Assembly: GCF_007826885.1 (NCBI RefSeq)
Contig: NZ_ML675591.1
Location: forward strand, 1 to 64,000
DNA length: 64,000 bases
Source: Candidatus Nitrosocosmicus arcticus
GTDB lineage: Archaea > Thermoproteota > Nitrososphaeria > Nitrososphaerales > Nitrososphaeraceae
Direction: 5' to 3'
Part shown: piece by piece, positions 54,272-62,941 of the stretch
Layout of the letters: every line of letters begins with the position of its first letter
How positions within the stretch are numbered: the first letter of the stretch is position 1
Position numbers and translations under genes: made by a program
Notes under the pieces: generated by a model
Databases searched by the model: none
Told to the model about the DNA's origin: nothing
Seen by the model: only the letters and a program-made list of their open reading frames with translations

Positions 54272-54871
54272 TTATTGGATTTGTTTGGCTGTAGTTTGTT
54301 CTTGATTCTGATTGATGATATCAACAATTGCCTCAGAAACTGAGCATTTCAACCTCTCTTTCTCTTTTAAGACCTTTCTATAGGCTTCTAGAGTTATATA
54401 GACTGGAATTGAGCCGGTTCCTTCCAACAATGCTTTAACTCTATACAAGCCATTTTCCATTCCTCTTTCAGCTATTTTCTTTAGCTTAACTTTGTCAAGT
54501 AAGCCTCCGAGAGGTCCCATAGGCATATCGTATTCGACTGTTAATGTTGTCCTTGTTTTTTTCTCCTCTAATTCATCAAAATCAACAGTAATCTGCCAAT
54601 GCTTAAACGGGCCTTCAATCATTTTTGCAACTATTTTTTTATGTGGAATGTAATCAATGGTTTCACAATCCCATTCTAATTTTTTGCCATCAAAATCACC
54701 GCTAATTCTAAAAATTGTACCTACTCCAAACCCGTTTTTAACTTCTAATGGAATTACGTTTAGACCCATATTTTCTGGAAATTGATCTGCCATATGTTCA
54801 GGTCTCGCAAAATAAGTGAAAACTTCGCTCAACGGAGCAGCAATATCCATACTCTTATTAATGGTAGTCAT
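54272..54871 (-). CDS. SRPBCC (START-like) protein with helical C-terminus
   Basis: 199 aa. Residues 1-140 fit the polyketide cyclase/SRPBCC fold: MTTINKSMDIAAPLSEVFTY, FARPEHMADQFPENM, EWDCETIDYIPHKKIVAKMI, WQITVDFDELEEKKTRTTLT. Residues 150-199 (SIPVYITLEAYRKVLKEKER, CSVSEAIVDIINQ) look like a ribbon-helix-helix or CopG-like element, unusual in this family and suggestive of ligand-dependent DNA binding (inference). First gene on the conserved side of the tRNA. Confidence 0.85.
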   Translation of the reverse strand: MTTINKSMDIAAPLSEVFTYFARPEHMADQFPENMGLNVIPLEVKNGFGVGTIFRISGDFDGKKLEWDCETIDYIPHKKIVAKMIEGPFKHWQITVDFDELEEKKTRTTLTVEYDMPMGPLGGLLDKVKLKKIAERGMENGLYRVKALLEGTGSIPVYITLEAYRKVLKEKERLKCSVSEAIVDIINQNQEQTTAKQIQ

Positions 54872-54940
54872 AAGATAACTTGATAAATAATTAATATGAA
54901 TTTATAGTTTTTCCTAGCCAAAAATAAAAAAGGTGAGTTT

Positions 54941-55915
54941 TTACGCAAGCGGATTACTGTTTACAATATCTTCAAGACATTCTATAATGTCCTGTTTTGT
55001 AACTTCCCTCGGATTATTATCTAAATGCCCCCGATCAGGCATAATAACATCAGCTGCGGCATCCAGAGATTGGTTGAGCTTTAGGGGCTCAAATTTTAGT
55101 TTTTGGGCTATTTTCTTGAATCTGTCATAGTAGATAGAATTGTTGAACTTGTGAGCAACGGTTGTGCATGATGATAAAGAATATCCATGAGGCATGCCCT
55201 CGTTAGAAAAAACATAAGACAAGGCATGTCCTAAGGTAGTTGATGAGTTGCCGAAGCCTATGCCTGAAAGCATAGCCCCATAAGGCAATAACTCAGGTTT
55301 ATCGTTGATTATCGCGTCCTCGAGGATATCAAATGCCTCTTTACAAAATAATTTTGTTAGAGGATTTGCCAACTTGCTATCATATCCTTCAGAAGCTTGT
55401 GCTGCAGCGTCACATGCAGAATTGCGCATAATATTAAATGGAGTACCAGGCAAAAAGTAAGGGTCGATAACAGCAGCATCAGCTAAGAAAGCCTCATCCT
55501 GTAACAGTTTCTTCTTGTGATCAAAACTAATCACGGCATAAGTGGTCATTTCTGCCCCAGTTCCAAATGTAGTAGGTATCAGAATTTTTGGGACTCCAGT
55601 CATCTTACTCAAGTATTTACATACGTCAAGTGAGCTACCACCGCCCAACCCGATATAACATGAGACATTCTTTCCATCAAATTCGTTTTTTATGGTTTCA
55701 ATGGTTTCAATAGCTGGATCAGGAGTGACTTTATCATAAATGTGATAATTTTTTATTCCCATATACTCTATCCATTTTTCATAAATCTTGCTCTCTGTAG
55801 TAGTTATTATTAATGCATTTTCAGGGTAATCAAATTCCTTTGCGGCATTTTCCCCATATGCTATTTTTTTTGGAATTAAAATCTTCCACACATTACCCTG
55901 AAATGTTTTTTTCAA
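54941..55915 (-). CDS. Iron-type alcohol dehydrogenase, possible semialdehyde reductase
   Basis: 324 aa, group III Fe-ADH. NAD(P)-binding GLGGGSSLDVCKYL (89-102), PTTFGTGAEMTTY, metal-site motifs: CDAAAQASEGYD (D169, then Q173 where most members have His), LGHALSY (H230), MPHGYS (H243). In Nitrosopumilus an enzyme of this class reduces succinic and malonic semialdehyde in the carbon-fixation cycle; the same role here is inference. Short for the family (usually 370-400), with a shortened C-terminus. The Gln at a metal ligand position should be checked. Confidence 0.85.
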   Translation of the reverse strand: MKKTFQGNVWKILIPKKIAYGENAAKEFDYPENALIITTTESKIYEKWIEYMGIKNYHIYDKVTPDPAIETIETIKNEFDGKNVSCYIGLGGGSSLDVCKYLSKMTGVPKILIPTTFGTGAEMTTYAVISFDHKKKLLQDEAFLADAAVIDPYFLPGTPFNIMRNSACDAAAQASEGYDSKLANPLTKLFCKEAFDILEDAIINDKPELLPYGAMLSGIGFGNSSTTLGHALSYVFSNEGMPHGYSLSSCTTVAHKFNNSIYYDRFKKIAQKLKFEPLKLNQSLDAAADVIMPDRGHLDNNPREVTKQDIIECLEDIVNSNPLA

Positions 55916-56193
55916 TTTAAATATTTTCTTCTAATATTCAAATGTTTATTTCATCTGTTAAAAGGCATTCTATTTTAGTACCAGTTCAACAGATTCGAAT
56001 AGCAACATAACTACTCTAATGTTTTTATAGTCCTAATTTGGATATCATGAATCCTAGTTGGTGTCTACAAATCTGCAGATTTTGAAAATTTAGATAAAAT
56101 AAAAATTGCATTTGATATTTCAAGTCAATGCAGATTTTATTGTATGATTAGAACATAATCCTAAATATTACATAGCCAGACTTGATTTGAAGT

Positions 56194-56772
56194 TTATTCT
56201 CCATACCTACGTGCTTCCCGATATTTTTCAATATTCTTTACCGTATTAATGAATTCAGATTTTTTTTGCTCAACCTGTTTTTTGATAGCCGATAATTCTT
56301 TATCGAGTGTACCTAACTCGGCTTTCTTTTCTTCTACATATGCTTGAATACCATAAATCGACAGGTCAAGGCTCTCCGCCATATCAGAAACTGACTCGAG
56401 TTGGGACAAAAATTTTTCGGTGTCTCGAATATCATCCTTGTAAAAGAAGACACTTAAATCTTCTAAGAAATTTTCAATTTGCTCTTCCGATACCTCAAGG
56501 CCGTCAAGCATATTCTTTAACCTCATGGAACGAGAGAATTGAATTAGATCCATATCTTGATTTTTTAATGCTATAGCTACCTCTCGTAGAAGGTCGATAT
56601 CTGGAATTTCCTTATTTTTGAACTCTTGGATTATGTTGGATACGAACCCTTTAGCTATTTTGTTATTGATGGCGATATTGTCCCTCGACACACCACCTAG
56701 CCATTCTCTTAATACAGGTATTTTTGTTCGGATGGAATTCTTCCTCCCATGAATATGATATATAGTATTCAA
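56194..56772 (-). CDS. Coiled-coil protein with N-terminal HTH, archaeal family
   Basis: 192 aa. Residues 20-60 form a helix-turn-helix-like part (VLREWLGGVSRDNIAINNKI, AKGFVSNIIQEFKNKEI), the rest is helical with a C-terminal coiled coil (VEEKKAELGTLDKELSAIKK, QVEQKKSEFINTVKNIEKYR). Multi-copy family in soil Nitrososphaerota, as I recall. The start is uncertain: TTG 56772 is only 10 bp from a TTTATATAAA box (about 56779-56788), and a downstream ATG (MGGRI, 56750) is out of frame. Tandem 11-bp repeats lie about 60 bp upstream (56831). Confidence 0.7.
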   Translation of the reverse strand: MNTIYHIHGRKNSIRTKIPVLREWLGGVSRDNIAINNKIAKGFVSNIIQEFKNKEIPDIDLLREVAIALKNQDMDLIQFSRSMRLKNMLDGLEVSEEQIENFLEDLSVFFYKDDIRDTEKFLSQLESVSDMAESLDLSIYGIQAYVEEKKAELGTLDKELSAIKKQVEQKKSEFINTVKNIEKYREARRYGE

Positions 56773-56830
56773 TTAGTTTATATAAAAAAAATCCTCCCCG
56801 AAATCCCTCACAATAATAAGACCAATTAAA

Positions 56831-56869
56831 TGACGGGTAAATGACGGGTAAATGACGGGTAAATGACGG
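56831..56869 (+). repeat. 11-bp tandem repeat upstream of HTH gene
   Basis: TGACGGGTAAA repeated at 56831, 56842 and 56853, with TGACGG at 56864. Period 11 bp puts all copies on one face of the helix. Placed 45-85 bp upstream of the TATA box of 56194: candidate operator or activator-binding array. Confidence 0.7.
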
Positions 56870-57175
56870 CCACTCAATTAGGCCATGAGCAAGGGTGAGA
56901 AGGCGGTATGCCCCTGACAAGTATGTTTAAAGAACCCACTTGGTTTATTCCTATGGATTTAGCAAGTTATCCACTATCTCAAATCTCGAATACAAAGACA
57001 GATTTGATTCTGAATCAATAGATAGAATTTTTCGTTTCCTTAAGAATATTGAAAATGACTGAGAGTGTATATAATCGAATTTGAGGGTCTCAAGATATTC
57101 TACAAATGTTTTGAGACCGATTCTCAATATTCTTATTGGTTAATAAAATAAAAGTCAGAATGCCCAATAACATCT

Positions 57176-57628
57176 ATGGAAAAAAAGGACGTAAAGTTTC
57201 ATTTTCCGGTTCTAATATATGACAATTATTGCTCTTCTTGCTCTAAATTTGCTCAAGCCATTTACCACTTATCGAAAAGAAAGATAGAAATTTTGGGACA
57301 CTTTGATATTGAAAGGTCCAACGAACTTAAGGAATTAGTATTTAAAAATTACTCCAAGGACCCAACTAAGATGTTTTGGTATGTAAAGAAAGACAAAGCA
57401 TATGCTTCAAGAAAGGGTTTAGTACACGTAATCAAAGACCTGATCAAAATAAACCTAGGCTTGATAAAATATAACAAAGTCCAATTAGTGGATCAGAAAT
57501 TTTCAAAATCTTGTTATATCAGAAACAATTTTTATTCCCAATACGGCTGTGGAGATGATGCAAAAAGCGTATTTAAACGAATTTCATACCTTATCCGAAA
57601 TACAGATTCGATACAGTGGAATGCATGA
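57176..57628 (+). CDS. DCC-family thiol-disulfide oxidoreductase-like
   Basis: 150 aa. Start FPVLIYDNYCSSCSKFAQAI contains the DxxCxxC-type motif of the DCC1 (DUF393) family (here YDNYCSSC), then FDIERSNELKELV and MFWYVKKDKAYASRKGLVHV, the typical second strand and helix. Two more Cys near the end (SKSCYIRNNF, YGCGDD). Thioredoxin-fold protein of unknown partner. ATG 57176. Confidence 0.75.
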   Translation: MEKKDVKFHFPVLIYDNYCSSCSKFAQAIYHLSKRKIEILGHFDIERSNELKELVFKNYSKDPTKMFWYVKKDKAYASRKGLVHVIKDLIKINLGLIKYNKVQLVDQKFSKSCYIRNNFYSQYGCGDDAKSVFKRISYLIRNTDSIQWNA

Positions 57629-57734
57629 ACCCATTCTCTTTTTCCGAGCCATCTTCTTCCTACCACTTTTATAGAGAATTAATTGACAATTAGACTTAAA
57701 AGCGAGAAAAATTTTACCGTTATTGTTTATTGAA

Positions 57735-58508
57735 ATGTTTGGTTTTGAAATTACATCCGATTTATTGATCCTTACAATTTTTGCTCAAACAATTACTATT
57801 GCTTTAATAATATTGATTACTAACTTTAAAATAAAAAAATTTCATCATAAAATTATTAACTTAAATGAAAAAATAGAGGATAAAATTGACAGCCTTGATT
57901 CAAAATTATCTGATTTATCTAACCAAATCCTAGCAATATCCACAAATCAGGATAAATTCAATTCCTCCGTAACTTCCATGGATCCGTCTGCTTATTACCG
58001 ATTCAAAGAAACTGCCAATTACGAATCAGATTCTTTAAATTTACTAACAGACCCCACCTTTGAGATTCAAAATAGAACAGATTCTGAATTAATAGACGCA
58101 AAACTAACTCCATCTAAATTAGGAGATCCAGAAAATAAATCCACAGCAATACCAGAAACGACATCCGGTTCCCCCTCGACACTAGCGTCTACGTCCACAT
58201 CAGAGTCAGCACACTCAATTGCAGCCAAATCGTCCGTTCCCCCTTACCAGCATTCAACTACAGAGATATCGGCCAGCAATCATCCCGATTATTCTACTGC
58301 TCAGGACAAAACAATAAACTTTGGAAACAACGACAATGAACCTTCAAACAACGGATTAACTGATATAGATCGTCCCATAGAAAAAAATACAAATCCAGAA
58401 ATCGATAAAATAGAACAAGAGATCTTGACTGCCCTCAAAAGACTGGGCGGTGATGATGAAGGTGGTGTAGGTGGTGTAGGTGGTAATGACACAGACACCA
58501 CAGCATAA
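57735..58508 (+). CDS. Membrane-anchored coiled-coil protein
   Basis: 257 aa from ATG 57735 (the frame opens four codons earlier at TTG). One N-terminal TM helix (LLILTIFAQTITIALIILIT), a coiled coil (FHHKIINLNEKIEDKIDSLD, SKLSDLSNQILAIS), then a long Ser/Thr/Pro-rich linker (ETTSGSPSTLASTSTSESAH), and an acidic-Gly end (GGDDEGGVGGVGGNDTDT). Cytoplasmic domain length over 200. Unknown; perhaps scaffolds the next gene's cyclase. Confidence 0.75.
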   Translation: MFGFEITSDLLILTIFAQTITIALIILITNFKIKKFHHKIINLNEKIEDKIDSLDSKLSDLSNQILAISTNQDKFNSSVTSMDPSAYYRFKETANYESDSLNLLTDPTFEIQNRTDSELIDAKLTPSKLGDPENKSTAIPETTSGSPSTLASTSTSESAHSIAAKSSVPPYQHSTTEISASNHPDYSTAQDKTINFGNNDNEPSNNGLTDIDRPIEKNTNPEIDKIEQEILTALKRLGGDDEGGVGGVGGNDTDTTA

Positions 58509-58768
58509 AAGGCCGATAAAAAGTCAGAAGCATTTGACTAGGCGAATCAAGATAGAGTCTTTTTTTCACATTTAATCAAGATTTAGAGATAATTACTCAG
58601 ATTGAAACATCGGGTTTTGACAAAAACTATAAATGATAATCTGCTATAGACTTTTAACCATGATTTAATATCATTGTAGGTGAAAAGAGAATTTCCCAAT
58701 CAGATGAAAACAATTTAGAGAAGGATGAAATAGAGAAAATTGACAAATATGAGCAACATCAAACGATT

Positions 58769-59722
58769 GTGAATCTTTTTGACTCCGGAATTCCTCCAGA
58801 GATTATCGCTTTGCAGTTAGATATAGAGGAAGTGGAAGTGGAAGAGGTTATCAAGGATTTAAATGAAAAAAAAGATCATAAGAATAACAGGTTAATTGGC
58901 AACAAGAAGGTGGACAATGCCTCTGTTTTTTACGTAGACGCTCTAATAGATATTCAAAAAATTATTACTGCTTCCCAATCCAGTATGTGGAAAGCTCTGC
59001 GATCAGATCCCATTTTTACAGCTCCATTTGATGAAACACAAGAAATTCTCAGCAGCTATTATAATGAAAAAATTAAACTTCTAATCCTAAATATCGATAT
59101 AGTAGGGTCTACGAAATTGTCCATGAACCTTCCAATAGAAAGAGTGTCTAAAATAATTCAAACTTTCAGTCAAGAGATGACCAAGATCATTCGCCTCTAT
59201 GGAGGATATGTTTTAAAATACATCGGTGATGCAATAATTGGTTTTTTTAATGTTAGTTCGGACCATTTGTATACCCTCTGCATTAACGCAATAAATTGCG
59301 CCCGTACTATGATTAATGTCATTAATCAAGGATTCAATCCGGTATTTAGCCAATATGATTATCCTGAAATAGGTGTGAGAATTGGTATTGATTACGGTGA
59401 TAATGTAATCGTAAAATATTATCCATATGTAGAGAATGTAAACGACCTAACACGGTATGATTACAAAACCATTCCAAAAACTAGCGAATTGATATCCGAT
59501 AAGGAACCATCTTACGATATACTAGGATATACCATAAGTATCGCTACCAAAATGACTACTTACGCTAAAGTTAATCACATAATAGTAGGACAGTTAATTT
59601 ATGATGTACTATCAAAAGAGGAACAAGAATATTTTTCTGTTGTCGACATCAATCCTGAAAACTGGAATTATATCAGTGACGAGACAGGATCAATATACAA
59701 ACTTTATCTTAACCGCGCATAA
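58769..59722 (+). CDS. Class III adenylate/guanylate cyclase domain protein
   Basis: 317 aa from GTG 58769; the same frame continues upstream as charged coding-like sequence (EKRISQSDENNLEKDEIEKI) to 58671 without a standard start, so the N-terminus may be longer. Residues 1-35 look like a small HTH (VNLFDSGIPPEIIALQLDIE). Cyclase domain 104-270: LLILNIDIVGSTKLSMNLP (metal Asp110) and GGYVLKYIGDAIIGFFNVSS (Asp154), then IGVRIGIDYGDNVI. Makes cAMP or cGMP; specificity-determining residues not read with certainty. Archaeal class III cyclases are usually of the CHD type. Confidence 0.88.
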   Translation: MNLFDSGIPPEIIALQLDIEEVEVEEVIKDLNEKKDHKNNRLIGNKKVDNASVFYVDALIDIQKIITASQSSMWKALRSDPIFTAPFDETQEILSSYYNEKIKLLILNIDIVGSTKLSMNLPIERVSKIIQTFSQEMTKIIRLYGGYVLKYIGDAIIGFFNVSSDHLYTLCINAINCARTMINVINQGFNPVFSQYDYPEIGVRIGIDYGDNVIVKYYPYVENVNDLTRYDYKTIPKTSELISDKEPSYDILGYTISIATKMTTYAKVNHIIVGQLIYDVLSKEEQEYFSVVDINPENWNYISDETGSIYKLYLNRA

Positions 59723-59812
59723 GTACCGGATCCACGTTTAAACTCAACTTTAATAAAAAGAGAAATTCAAATTTAGATAAGGATTTATTTTTAATCATTC
59801 TATAGACATGTA

Positions 59813-59944
59813 TTGACAAAAGTATGTTCATTTTGTGATGTTGTCATAATTAATGAATCTGAGAGTTTGTGCCATGCCTGTATTAAGAAATATGGTATTG
59901 ATACTTTTGATAATAGTAAAGATGGTTGTGGATGTGATTGCTGA
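59813..59944 (+). CDS. Zinc-ribbon microprotein with CGCDC end
   Basis: 43 aa from TTG 59813: LTKVCSFCDVVIINESESLC, HACIKKYGIDTFDNSKDG, CGCDC. CSFC and CHAC make one ribbon; the last five residues have three Cys. Too short for usual annotation. Preceded by TTTATTTTTAATC about 25-30 bp upstream. Real status moderately likely. Confidence 0.5.
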   Translation: MTKVCSFCDVVIINESESLCHACIKKYGIDTFDNSKDGCGCDC

Positions 59945-60219
59945 CAAGGTCAGATCATAGAAACAAATGAAAAGTTTCAACATAAAAAATAGATACAAAA
60001 ATAATCAATTAGTTTAATTTAATCTAATTCTGACAAACCAATTCTTTAGTCAGGATCAATTCATGATTCACTACCTTTTTTGTTAAAAACGAATTAGTAA
60101 AAAAGAAGATATCAATAACAACAAAAAACGAATTCAGGGTCAGTAAATGGTAATATCAAATCATCTTTTATTGTACATTCATACAGCCACCGTATCATCA
60201 TACCCTGTATTATTGAATT

Positions 60220-60708
60220 TTAAATGTTAAAGACTTTATTAAATATTAACTTGGCTCTGTTCCTAGAGTCTTCGTTTACCCGTACTAATACCAAGCCGTC
60301 ATATGGTTGTCCATAACAAATAACCCAATTATCTGGCGAAAACATGAGGAACGGAAGTGCAACCAAATCTTCCTCGCCCTCAATAATGAATTGGATCTTG
60401 CTTTCCAAATTGCTTTGAGTTAATTGCATTATTTTTGTAATTACATGTTCATCGAGTTCTCCGGGTTTATTCTCAAAATGTAAAACTTTGTCTGTGGGAT
60501 ACTCAAAGATTTTGGGTTTTTTTACCCTTTTTTCCTTCCCATCTACAACCGAGATGTCAGGAATATACCCCAAACACACCAATTTTTCAGTAGTAGTATC
60601 TCCTACCGTTATAATCTTGTGTGCACTGCCAATTTCTCGGTTTAAGGACTCTTTATTGATATTATCGTCTTTAATTAATACCCCAAAAGGCTCCTTTAAA
60701 AGACCCAA
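60220..60708 (-). CDS. GTP-dependent dephospho-CoA kinase (DUF359)
   Basis: 162 aa. Archaeal last step of CoA biosynthesis. Motifs: LKEPFGVLI, ITVGDTTTEKLVCLGYIPDI, SVVDGKEKRVKKP, IIEGEEDLVALPFLMF, VICYGQPYDGLVLVRV, all in family order. The TTG at 60708 is the first standard start, but coding-like sequence (KIDQSQL) continues upstream to a CTG at 60729 that has GGGGGA eight bases before it, so initiation at CTG is possible. Core gene. Confidence 0.92.
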   Translation of the reverse strand: MGLLKEPFGVLIKDDNINKESLNREIGSAHKIITVGDTTTEKLVCLGYIPDISVVDGKEKRVKKPKIFEYPTDKVLHFENKPGELDEHVITKIMQLTQSNLESKIQFIIEGEEDLVALPFLMFSPDNWVICYGQPYDGLVLVRVNEDSRNRAKLIFNKVFNI

Positions 60709-60818
60709 TTGGGATTGATCGATCTTCAGATTTTTTCCCCCTTTAGTAAAATTTTACAATAGTTTCTTTTTTGTTTTTTGTCTCTAAGGTTCCATGTAAT
60801 GAATCATTGACCAGAACT

Positions 60819-61904
60819 CTATTTTTCTTGTTCTTTTTCTTGTTCTTTTTCTTGATCCATCAGTTCTGATGCAATAACGCTTATTCTTCCTGCGGTTATT
60901 TTGGAGATTTTGTTAAAAGCCTGAGCATATTCAGACGTTGGTTCAGAAATTATGACAGACACTCCACTATCGCTTCCTTTCATAATTTGAGTGGTTAAAG
61001 GTATCTCGCCAATAAAAGGAACTTTGAACTGTTCACTAATTTTCATTCCTCCACCCTCTCCAAAAATATGTATTTTTTCATCACAATTAGGACATTTAAG
61101 ATAGCTCATATTTTCTATCACACCTATTATCGGTATGTTTAATTTGTTGAACATACCGATTGATTTAACCGCTACATTCATAGCCACCTCTTGAGGCGTT
61201 GTCACAATAAGGATTCCGGTAATTGGTATTGTTTGTGCCATAGTAAGGGGAGCATCACCAGTACCAGGTGGCAAATCAATAATAAGATAATCCAGCTCGC
61301 CCCAATTTACGTCTGTTATGAACTGTTTTACTATACCTGCAATAATAGGCCCACGGTATATTCCCGCTTGTTGAGACTGTTCATAAAAGAATCCCATCGA
61401 CATTACTTTAACATTTTCAGTAATTGGAGGCTGAATCTTACCACCTGTAACCTCTGGGACCTCTTTTAGTCCCAACATCAAAGGTACGCTGGGCCCATAA
61501 ACGTCTGCATCCAATATACCAACTTTAGCACCTGTTTTTGCAAGGGCTACGGCTAAATTCACAGAAACAGTGGTTTTTCCGACACCCCCCTTCCCACTTG
61601 CAACAGCTAGTATATTTTTCACTCCAGGCAGAATCTGATCCATAGTTATTGTCCTGCCCTCCATTACTCTGGCTGTGACTTTAAGTTTTAAATCATTGAT
61701 TCCTAAGGTTGAAATAGCATTTCTCACATCCTGTTCAATCTCGCTATTAAAGGGACATGCAGGTGTAGTTAATTCCAATGTAAAAGCAAGTTTATCTTCG
61801 TCAATAGCAATATCTTTTATCATACCCATAGATACAATATCTTTGTGTAATTCAGGATCTTTAACATTTTTTAAGGCACTAATGACTTTATCTACAGTAA
61901 CCAT
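60819..61904 (-). CDS. mrp: Mrp/NBP35-type Fe-S carrier ATPase
   Basis: 361 aa. N-terminal MIP18/DUF59 domain (1-80: VISALKNVKDPELHKDIVSM, ELTTPACPFNSEIEQ), then P-loop ATPase with deviant Walker A ASGKGGVGKTTVSVNLA (102-118), LIIDLPPGTGD, and the CxxC of LKCPNCDEKIH, which with its dimer partner holds a bridging [4Fe-4S] cluster. Loads Fe-S clusters on target enzymes in the cytoplasm. C-terminal tail repeats EKEQEKEQEK. ATG 61904. Core archaeal gene. Confidence 0.95.
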   Translation of the reverse strand: MVTVDKVISALKNVKDPELHKDIVSMGMIKDIAIDEDKLAFTLELTTPACPFNSEIEQDVRNAISTLGINDLKLKVTARVMEGRTITMDQILPGVKNILAVASGKGGVGKTTVSVNLAVALAKTGAKVGILDADVYGPSVPLMLGLKEVPEVTGGKIQPPITENVKVMSMGFFYEQSQQAGIYRGPIIAGIVKQFITDVNWGELDYLIIDLPPGTGDAPLTMAQTIPITGILIVTTPQEVAMNVAVKSIGMFNKLNIPIIGVIENMSYLKCPNCDEKIHIFGEGGGMKISEQFKVPFIGEIPLTTQIMKGSDSGVSVIISEPTSEYAQAFNKISKITAGRISVIASELMDQEKEQEKEQEK

Positions 61905-62065
61905 GACGATATAAAAATCGAGTAACTATTCTATTTAAATCATTCATTCTCAAAGGCAATAATGAAAGCCAAAATAGTAATTAAAGATAACTTTTTTCAC
62001 ACAATTACTCAAAAATAAACATAAAGTTCATAAACTGATAGTTCTGGATATCTTTTATCTTTATT

Positions 62066-62716
62066 ATGTTTGCTATAGCACATATGTCCGATGTAGTAAG
62101 AATTCCACCTAGTAAGCTAACTAATTCTCTAAAGTTAACTGCAATTGGTATCCTAAAAGAAAAATATGAAAGTATGGTCAATGCAGAATTAGGGTATGTT
62201 ATTTTGATTATAGATGCAGAAACCAACTCTGTAGGTAAGGTTATTGCTGGGGATGGAGCTACATACCACAAAGTAAGTTTTACAGCATTAACGTTTTATC
62301 CAAAACTGCACGAGGTCGTGGAGGGTGAGGTGGTAGAAATTACCGATTTTGGTGCATTTGTTAGAATAGGTCCAACCGACGCTCTTTTACACTTATCTCA
62401 GATCACAGATGATTATTTAAAAAGCGATGTGAAACAAGGTTTAATATTATCAAATCAATCTGAAAAGACTTTACGAATAAGCTCCAAAATACGGGCTAGA
62501 ATCACAGCAATTAGCTTAGGAAAGAGTGCATCAATGGGCAAAATAGGAATCACATGTAGACAGCCATTTCTAGGGGCACTGGAATGGGTGGAAAAAGAGA
62601 TACGGCGTGCACAAGGGGCAGCAAGTGGAGAAAATTCCAACAGTAAGGATAGCAATGCGGACAAAAAAAACGCAGATAGTTCTCAAGCTAGAGCGGCAAA
62701 AAAAGACAAGAGATAA
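62066..62716 (+). CDS. rpo7: DNA-directed RNA polymerase subunit Rpo7 (E')
   Basis: 216 aa. N-terminal RNP-like domain (SDVVRIPPSKLTNSLKLTAI, LKEKYESMVNAELGYVILII) and C-terminal S1 domain (VVEGEVVEITDFGAFVRIGP, DALLHLSQITDDYL). Stalk subunit that contacts nascent RNA. The C-terminal about 35 residues are a Ser/Asn/Ala/Lys extension absent from most homologues. Start ATG 62066 or 62084. With spt4 15 bp downstream, the usual archaeal pair. Confidence 0.95.
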   Translation: MFAIAHMSDVVRIPPSKLTNSLKLTAIGILKEKYESMVNAELGYVILIIDAETNSVGKVIAGDGATYHKVSFTALTFYPKLHEVVEGEVVEITDFGAFVRIGPTDALLHLSQITDDYLKSDVKQGLILSNQSEKTLRISSKIRARITAISLGKSASMGKIGITCRQPFLGALEWVEKEIRRAQGAASGENSNSKDSNADKKNADSSQARAAKKDKR

Positions 62717-62731
62717 AAATTATACCGAGTA

Positions 62732-62929
62732 GTGATAGTGTTGCCAAGAGAATTCGCCTGTAAGAAATGCAAGGCCTTAACCACTGGAAAAATGTGCTCA
62801 GTTTGTAAGTCTACTGAATTATCCAAAGACTGGTTTGGAATTTTATTGATACTTCATCCAGAAAAATCAAAGGTCGCTGCTACATTGGGAATATCAGTTC
62901 CTCATAAATATGCTTTAAAAGTTACATAA
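62732..62929 (+). CDS. spt4: Transcription elongation factor Spt4 (RpoE'')
   Basis: 65 aa from GTG 62732 (MIVLPREFACKKC). One zinc ribbon, CKKCKALTTGKMCSVC, then STELSKDWFGILLILHPEKS, the Spt5-contact helix and strand. Binds Spt5 to give the elongation clamp. Co-transcribed with rpo7. Confidence 0.93.
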   Translation: MIVLPREFACKKCKALTTGKMCSVCKSTELSKDWFGILLILHPEKSKVAATLGISVPHKYALKVT

Positions 62930-62941
62930 TAATTTATTGAA

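Noticed and set aside
56663-56920. 85-aa frame containing the 11-bp repeats
   Set aside because: Runs across promoter and start of the HTH coiled-coil gene; the repeat gives an accidental open frame.
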